DNA from: Eudorina sp. 2006-703-Eu-15
Lineage: Eukaryota; Chlorophyta; Chlorophyceae; Chlamydomonadales; Volvocaceae
Assembly (NCBI GenBank): GCA_003117195.1
Contig: BDSI01000026.1
Coordinates: 552,397 to 616,396 of the forward strand
Length of the DNA: 64,000 nucleotides
Reading direction: 5' to 3'
The notes under the pieces were generated by a model that was not told the origin of the DNA, did no database searches, and saw only the letters and a list, made by a program, of their open reading frames with translations. Below are positions 56,901-64,000 of the stretch, piece after piece. The position numbers were made by a program, and so were the translations under genes. Within the stretch, counting starts at the first letter, position 1. Every line of letters starts with the position of its first letter.

Positions 56901-59900
56901 GTGAGCTGCGGGGGGGCCTGAGGGGCTGGCTGGGGCGGTTCAGGATGTGTTCTAAGGCGGGGCAGACCAGGTGTGCGTGAAATGCAAGTGGCAGAGGAAT
57001 GCCCACAAAACTGCCCGTATGCGTATGTCTTTGCCTGTATTCGTTGTGCGATTCAGGGTGTGTGTATGTGCATGTTGCTAAGTGTGTGTTTAGCGACCTC
57101 TGTGTGCAAGATTTGTGGGTTGGTCGATGTCAAGAGGCAGAGTGGGTTGGCAAGGATGGTCACGGTGCTCTCTGGTTCAGGCCGGGTCTGTGTGCGTAGG
57201 AGGAGGGCGCGGATGTGTCTGCGGTGGTTAATGGGGTCGCGCGGGATGGGGTGGGGTGGGGTGGCGCAAGTTGGGTGGCGTGAGGTGGGGAGCCAGGTGT
57301 CAGGTGTTATGGCGCTGGCAACCGGAATCGTGGCGTCCATCCGGCACTGCGTCCTAACGCCCCGCTCGTGTGCCCCCGTTCCAACACTGCCACCACGCCA
57401 CTCTGACCCCAGTTATCCCGGCCTGCCCTGCCCCTGCCCCTGCCCTTCCCAGCCAGGCGCGCAAGCTCCCCATTCCCTGCGGCGCCATCGCCACCATCCG
57501 TGCCACGACCCCGTCCCTACGCTCTCACCCCCCTGAAACCCCCCACCCACTTCCACTCCCACTCGCACTCCCTACCCCCAACCCCGGCTTGCCCGCCTGT
57601 CCTCCCTTCCGCCCTCACATTTTCCCCGGGCGATCAGCTGGCCGGCGGCCCCGGCTCCGGTGTCCAGCTCCAGGGGGTGCTGGGTCCCCTGATGGACACT
57701 CTGCTGCTGGACGTGGTGTCCCACGAGGGCCCGGGCAACGGCCGGGTTCTCACCAACTGCCGGGCCTACCTGCAGCAGGAGGACAAGCCGGGCAGGGACG
57801 TGCAGGTGGGGTTGGGGGCCTGTAGTGCGACGTGGTGGTGAGCGGGGGGCGCAGTTGGGTTCGGCAGGAGGAAGGGGATTTCACTGGAGCATCAACCGGA
57901 GTGCGGCACTGACCGCTGAGGACGGCCGGTCCCAGCATAGGAGGCGTAGTGGGCGGGATGTGCGGATCTGGGTCCTGGCGGCGGGTTGGGGTCAAAGAGG
58001 GGGAGCACGCGGGCGGGGTGGGCTTGAGGTGTCTCCAGGCATCAGAGGCGGCGTGGTGGTGGTGGTGGTAGTGATGGCGGCGGTGTGATGGTGGTGGTAG
58101 TGGTGTGGTGATTAAATTGAAAAAAGAAATAAAGGTGGAGTCTCTGGGGGCGGTGACAAGGGGAGGTGGTGCGGTGCCCAGGTGAGGCTTGGAGAACGTG
58201 AATTTTGAATTTTGCAATGTTCGGGGCCAAGAAGTCGTCCGAAGGATGTGACGGATATGACTGCCACATTGCTTTCATTCGCTGATGCCAATTCCGCGGC
58301 CCTCGCCCCCGCCCCGTTGTCGTGTTGGCCGTACCTGTCGTATTCGTACGGCAGGTCTGCTTCCAGCTTTGTCGGATGCCGCCGGCGTGTCTCTTGCTGT
58401 CGGTGGTGGGCGCGGAGGATTCAACGCTGTCGCCGGAGATTGCGCTGTACGTCTGTACGGCGCAGCAGCAGCTGCCCGGGCCCTTCCTGGAGGAGATTCG
58501 GGTGGAGCTGCAGGGCATACTGCAGGTGCGTGTGTACAGCGAAGAACCCCGCCAGGTGTATAAAAAGAAACTGTGCTGCCAGGAGTGTGTGTGTGCCAGG
58601 AGTATACCGCAACCCTCCAGGCTACTGCCCCCATCCTGCTCTTCTGCCCTACTGTCCCACTGCCCTGTCCCTTCCCTCCCTAACCGAAGACGTCCCCTTC
58701 CCTCCCCGCCCGCCTTCCCCCGCTCCGCCAGCTTATAATGCCCCACATTCACCGGCTGCTACTGGGTCCGCTGGCGGGAGAGTGGTCGGGGATGAGGCTG
58801 CAGGCCGCCGCCACGGGATCCGTTCTCACGGGCGGCGGCATCGCCGCAGGCCTATCGGCCGGCGGCAGCGCTAGCGGCGGCGATGGCGGCAGCGCTTCCG
58901 TCAACTCGGTCCTGGGCGGCCTCAGCGGTGCCGTCAGCCTGGGAGGGCTGTGCCGTACATTTAGTTTTTCGGTTGACGACCTGGTCAGCCACCCGCCCGC
59001 GCACCTCAAGGTGGTCGTGGCGGGGATACAATCCACCATCGCGGCCTCGCAGGTGAGGGGGCTACAAAGGAAACGGCCCGGACACAGCCCTTCTTGAGGG
59101 CTTGGGTCACCTGTTCGCAAATGCTGCCTTGCCCCCATTCCCCTCTTATGTCAACCAAGACAGCGAAACCGCGAAACGTCACCGAATGGGCAGTAATTGT
59201 CCGCTCTTCCTCCCCGCCCTCCTCCGTTAAGAAAGCCCCTCGACGCTTCTGCTCCATGCTCCCTCGCGTCTCTCGCGGCTCGCCAAACCCTCCCCGTCCC
59301 TCCCCTTCCCTCCCCGTCCCGCAGATGAACCAGGCCTGGCAGGCGGCGGGGGAGGGCACCCGGGAGTCGATCGACGACCTGTACTCCATCCGGCTGAGGG
59401 AGACCGTGGGGCAGGGCGGCCAGGGGGTGGTGTTCAGGGGCCTTATGCACGGACTGGAGGTGGCGGTCAAGGTGAGGGCCAGGGAGCGGGGGGCGGGCAG
59501 GCCCGGGTTCGGGACGTGTGTGTTTGGCGAGGAAGCCCGCCCGACACATACCAGTTGCCAATGCACTCACCCTAATGACCTGCAAATGGTTGGCATCAAA
59601 ACAAAACCGGGAACAGGGAGCCGCGCCACCACCGGCCCAGCATACAAACACAAATACAAGCCCCGGGAGACAGGGGGATGCAAGGCGGGGCGGGGCGCCC
59701 GGGGGGCCGCCGTATCGGACATTGGTAGGCGAGAAGGACGAACGAAGGAAGCGGGGCGTTGCAGTTGGCAGGGCGGGGGGATTTGCGGTGTGTGGCGCGG
59801 GTGGCGGTGGGGGGCCAATCCGCCAGGGATTACGTTATCCGCGGCGGTTGGGGTGGAGGGCGGGCGCTGGCGTGACAGCGGGGTAGGGCGCGGAGGAGCG

Positions 59901-62900
59901 GCTGCATGCGACGTTGCGACCTGTCATAGCTGTCACCACACCGATATGCGTCGCTGGCCGCAAACCCCACACGTACGGGGGCGCAGGTGGTGGCCAAGGA
60001 CATGCCCGGGGCGCTGATCGCCAAGGTGCAGCAGCAACAGCAGCAGCAGGCGGCGGCGAACAAGCGCGGCGGCGGGGGTGGCGGCGGCGGGGGAGGAGGA
60101 GGAGCAGGGGCCGCGGCGGGGTCGGCCGCGCCGGCGCGGCCGGTCGATGCGGAGCAGGTCCTCCGTACGGCAAAACGGGAGATGCTGCGGGACGCCCTGG
60201 AGCTGGCGGTCACGTCAACGGTCAACCATCCGCACATCGTGCAGGTTGGCCAACCGCGTGGTGTGCCAACGGCCGGGTGGTGATTGCCTGTGTGTGCCTG
60301 AAAAACTTGAGCCGCGTGTGTGGGATAGGGCTAGGCACTCGCCTGTTGGCTAGGGCTAGGCGACGAAAACGTTATGGTCAATGCGCCATGCCCGATCCCC
60401 GTACTATGCCGCACTGCGCACGACCCGTACAGGTCCACAACTATTTTTTCGACGTGCTGGTGGTGGGCTACGCCCAGGACGATAACAGCGCTCCAGGGAG
60501 ATCACCCGACGGCGGCACCGGTCCCGCCGGCAACGGCACGCCGCCGTCCACGTTGAGCAGTAGTACGAGCAACTACCTGCGGTTAGTACGGCGAGTGGAC
60601 GCTACGGAGGAGATGGTGGCGGAAGGTACGGTGCCTCCCTACCTCCCTGGCCGGACCTGCTGGTGCCAACGCGGAAACGCCTCTCCCGCCCTGCCCCTCC
60701 CGCCCGTCGCCTCATCCCCTGGCGCCGCCTCCCGCCTCCCCACCCCCGTCTCCCCCTCTCCCCCTCCCGCCCAGGCCCCACCAACCTGGTGATCGTGATG
60801 GAGTACTGCGACGCGGGCACCCTGAAGGACGTGCTGCGGAGGGGCTACTTCAAGAGGGGACTGGACGCCAACGGGTGGCCCCGGCTGGACCTCACGGTGG
60901 GCGGGGGACGAGGACGGGGGGAAGGGGATGTGGGGATGGGGTTAGGCGAAGTGGGGAGGTGGAACGAGGGGTATTAGACTTGGGAGCAATGGGCTGCAAC
61001 ATCTGCGACACGCCCGCCCTCCGACCTGATCCATACCTGCCTACCTGCCTACCTGCCCCTCCCTCATGTCCAGTCCATGTACATCTGCCTGCTGGAGGTG
61101 GCCCTGGCCCTTCGCCACATGCACTCTCTGGCGCTCGTGCACTGCGACCTGAAGCCCTCCAACGTGCTGCTGAGGAGCCACCCACGTGACCCACGGGGCT
61201 GGACGTGCAAGGTACGGCACCAGATGGCGGTACGACGACCCCTGCCGCTCGGGTGTAGGCGTGCGGGAGCCTCGGGCCTGCGACTCCCCTCCTGCATTCC
61301 CTCTTCTCGTTGCCCTGCCCTTGCAAATCACGGCCCCCTGCATCGCGCAATCCCATCTTGGACCAGCCCACGTTCCCACGTATGGGGAAATGTGGGGAGC
61401 ACATTTCCCCATCTTCCCCCACGTTCCCTTGCGGATCCAGATCCAGATCCATTTCCCTTGCGGATCCAGATCCAGATCCATTTCCCTTGCGGATCCAGAT
61501 CCAGATCCCCTAGGCAACCACCAGGCCAACACTAGGCCCCGCATGCCGCCGGGCTCTTACTCTAACTGCGCCCTCGCCCCACTCCATCCCGTCAATGTCC
61601 TATCCCCCTCCCTGGTCCGGGTTGCAGCTCTCCGACTTTGGTTGTGTTCGTATGCTCAAGCCGCCCGCGGAGGACGGCAGCGGCCCCACCTTCCCGCACT
61701 TCACCGTCACACGGGCGCTGGGCACTCTCACCCACATGGCACCCGAGGTGCGGGCCGGGGCTGGGGCCGGAGGTCGGGGGTCAGGGGCCGGGGGTTAGGG
61801 CTCAGGGGCCGGGGTCGAGGCCGGGGCCGGGGCCGGGGCCTGGGGGGTGATTGCGGGGAGGCTCCCACGGCATCCCCGGTATGCCCCCCGCCCATTGGTC
61901 TTTGCCACCGTTACTGCTCCCCCGCACTCCAATCTACTCACACTCCGCACTCAACGCCTTTGCCTCCGCACTCCCCGCCTTTGCCTCCGCCCGACACCGC
62001 GCCTCCGCCCGCCAGGTGATCAGCAAGGGCGCGCTGCTGACCAGCTCCGTGGACATCTACTCGTTCGGCATCATGATGGCGGAGCTGATCAGCGGGGTGC
62101 CCCAGGACCAGTGCATGCCGGGCAAGGAGGCCATACAGCTGGCCAGGAAGGGCGTGCGGCCCACGCTGCCCAGCTACTGCCCCAAGGAATACAGGTGGGA
62201 GTGGGAGCTGGAGGGCTGGAGGGATGAACGTATGCTGAGCGAGGAACCGCCGCGCGACCCAAACCAGTTGCCCATGTACTGTACCATGTTCACTGCAACG
62301 GTGTGTGGGGGTGGGTGGGGGAACAGAGGGCGGGGAACGAATCTGCGATGGACAACTTTGGGGGTGAAGGAGCGGAAAGGGCGAGGACAGGGCCGGCCCG
62401 AGGGAGGTGTACAGCGGACGGGGAGTCCGGTGGGCGACGGGCAGAAGGAGGGAGCGAGGGTGACGGTCGGGGGTACGGGGTACGGGCGCTAGGGGTTTCG
62501 GGGGGATTACGGCGAGTGGTGGTACGACGGGGGTTACGGAAGATGCGGGAGTCGCGGCCGCCGTGGATTGGTTGTGTACCAGGGATACGGTGCAGGTGCG
62601 CCCGGCCCGACATGGGTACAGGCAGAGAGGGTGACATATGTTAAAAAGCCCAAATCCAGGAATTAACCCAGGTACACCTGACAATACCTAGAAGAAGACC
62701 TGTAGGAGCTGCTCCACAGAAGCGCGCACGTGTGGTGTGGCGCCGTGTCCTCTGTTGCCAGGTCCACTCCGGTCTACGGGCTCCCAAGCTCTACCGCGCA
62801 CCGTTACCCCACCCGGGACACACCATACCGTCCTGCCGCTCGCATTCCGCCCCCCCCCCCGTGATAAGCCGCGCGCCAACCCGAACCTACTCGCATCTCC

Positions 62901-64000
62901 TCCGACCCTCAACCTCCTGTTTCTCCGCCCCCACCCTAACCCCACTTCCACCCCCACCTCAGGGATGTTGCGACCGCGTGTTGGTCGCATGACCCCCTCT
63001 CTCGGCCCACCGCCGCGGAACTGGTCAACGTGCTGCAGCTGCTGCTCAACCAGGTAGGAGACAGGGCCCAGTCTGGGGCCGGGGCGGGGCCGAGGCTGAG
63101 GACCTGGAATCGGTGGGGTGATGCATCTTGGACCTGGATTGAATCCCCGGCAGCTGAAGCTGGGGCGGGGCCGAGGCTTGGGGGGTTTGCAACCCGATCG
63201 AGGCACTCACACACCACATGCGATCAAGGCGTATGGCTAAGCCCCGCATTTAATCCTACACACGTGGCCCGTGTATTTGTAAGTATTACGGGCCTGGGCG
63301 GTTTGAGCGGGTTTATCATTAAATATATGTGTCCCGCTGCCGTACAAACGCAGGTCCAGGGAAGGGATCCCAACTCCAACAGCTTCGGCAACGTGCTGCC
63401 CCAGGTACTTCAGCAGCAGCTGGCGGCAGGGCACGCCCGATTCGGGGCCGCGGCGGCGCAGCCGGGGCAGTGGCCCGCCGGAGGCGCAGCCGCCGGGGCC
63501 GTGGGTGCGGCTCCCGGCGGCGGCAGGACCCTCGCGGCGGCGGCAGCGATGATGGCGGCGATGCACCAGGCCAACGGCGGCGACGCCGGCGGCGCTGGTG
63601 CCGTCGCCGCCGCTGCCGCAGCCGCCGCGGCGGCGGCGGCGGCGGCAGCGGCGACGGCCGTCAGCAGCTCCCCGCCGCCCACCGGTACGGGGCGGTACGG
63701 ACAGCCGCAAATCATCGTAACGCCCTTGCAGGGCCAGCCAGCGCCGCCATCGGCAGGGCCAGCGGGTTGGCCGCTGCCGGACGCGGCCGCGGGCTCGGCG
63801 GCTGCGGCGGCTGCGGCGGCGCGCGCCCTTCCTAGATCAAGCCCCCCTCTGATCGGTGCAACGGCGGCGGATCGTGTGCTAGCGGGCGGTGCCGCGGCGG
63901 GGTCTGGTGCCGGCGGCGCGGCGGCGGCGCCGCCGCCGTCGCAGCCGGCCTCCGCCGGCGGCACCACCGCCGCCGGGGCTACAGCGCCGAGCAGCAGCGG
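53946..64000 (+). CDS. GAF-like domain protein kinase (3' end beyond window)
   Basis: Sixteen exons in phase: 53946-54082, 54827-55067, 55464-55916, 56514-56900, 57638-57805, 58355-58525, 58732-59052, 59325-59471, 59987-60244, 60433-60625, 60775-60896, 61074-61211, 61628-61747, 62016-62194, 62963-63053 and 63354 to the edge. Exons 1-3 (WHERLAQVMGFAAGCCGAAV, CPYHNCFVVIS) and 4-7 look like GAF sensor folds with Gly/Ala inserts. Kinase landmarks: VGQGGQGVVFRG, VAVK, NHPHIVQ, LVIVMEYCDAGTL, LVHCDLKPSNVLL, SDFGC, GTLTHMAPE, SVDIYSFGIMMAELISG and ACWSHDPLSRPTAAEL. The catalytic loop is HCD instead of HRD (non-RD). Ser/Thr or dual-specificity (TKL/Raf-like) signalling kinase is the best reading. After the domain comes a long Ala/Gly/Gln-rich tail. 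The true start is uncertain: an upstream frame from 53753 (MFKSLCCCIGAEQ) looks like a real N-terminus but is out of frame with exon 2. Confidence 0.87.
54744..54775 (-). repeat. Dispersed repeat R3, copy in kinase intron 1
   Basis: Minus strand reads GTATAGGAAATTGGTAGACA. Same core at 6206 and 7601 (plus), 7313 (minus) and 56043 (plus). Confidence 0.6.
56041..56066 (+). repeat. Dispersed repeat R3, copy in kinase intron 3
   Basis: GGGGTATAGGAAACTGGTAG, one base different in the core from the other copies. Confidence 0.55.
56949..57030 (+). repeat. Dispersed repeat R1, best plus-strand copy
   Basis: TTCTAAGGCGGGGCAGACCA, GGTGTGCGTGAAATGCAAGT, GGCAGAGGAATGCCCACAAA and ACTGCCCGTATGCGTATG. It aligns end to end with the minus-strand copy at 21.65-21.72 kb with about one difference per eight bases. 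In the kinase intron after 56900. Confidence 0.68.
61384..61410. repeat. Hairpin, 10-base arms
   Basis: GGGGAAATGT, 7-base loop, ACATTTCCCC, in the kinase intron after 61211. Confidence 0.7.
61424..61510. repeat. 29-bp tandem repeat in kinase intron
   Basis: Three copies of a 29-base unit starting TTCCCTTGCGGATCCAGATC. The CAGATCCAGATC core also occurs in the 23-bp repeat of the POLI intron at 1.96 kb. Confidence 0.92.

Noticed and set aside
59094..60017. 307-codon plus-strand open frame
   Set aside because: Runs across kinase exon 8 and the next intron in the same frame; only 59325-59471 has coding signal (Gly loop and VAVK).

Overview
The window looks like nuclear DNA of a volvocine green alga (Chlamydomonas/Volvox/Gonium relatives). 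The reasons are high GC, many short introns with GT-AG borders, proteins full of Ala/Gly/Gln/Ser runs, a TTTAGGG telomere-like motif, candidate TGTAA poly(A) signals and a cilium-type tubulin ligase. I see no operons, ribosome binding sites, CRISPR arrays or prokaryotic elements. All gene models were built by hand from splice sites, reading-frame phase and remembered family motifs; no search was run, and exon borders may be off by a base or two.

Layout. Seven genes in a row lie on the minus strand: a DNA polymerase iota-type translesion polymerase (1-5648, 3' end outside the window); an unrecognised plastid-targeted multi-pass membrane protein (5824-10355); a TTLL3/8-type tubulin glycylase (16028-24155); an intronless cyclin-box protein (28075-29562); a TRAIP-like RING/coiled-coil E3 ligase with a C-terminal PIP box (32960-39187); an MTP1/ZnT-type zinc transporter with a very long His-rich loop (41054-44988); and a SirB1-type (transglutaminase-like N-terminal plus TPR) protein (46913-53059). 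A divergent promoter region (53060-53752) separates them from one plus-strand gene, a GAF-like plus protein kinase gene that runs off the right edge (53946 or 53753 to beyond 64000).

Gene-poor stretches are 10.4-16.0, 24.2-28.1, 29.6-33.0, 39.2-41.1 and 45.0-46.9 kb. Introns and these gaps hold micro- and minisatellites, palindromes and at least three dispersed short repeat families that I describe as findings.

The genes do not form one pathway. Two (POLI-like and TRAIP-like) belong to replication-stress and DNA-damage handling, one to cilia, one to zinc homeostasis, one to cell-cycle-type control and one to signalling. I found no convincing new multi-gene system. The most notable items are the POLI and TRAIP orthologues in an alga, the giant His-rich transporter loop, the dispersed intronic repeats and an inverted interstitial telomere motif.
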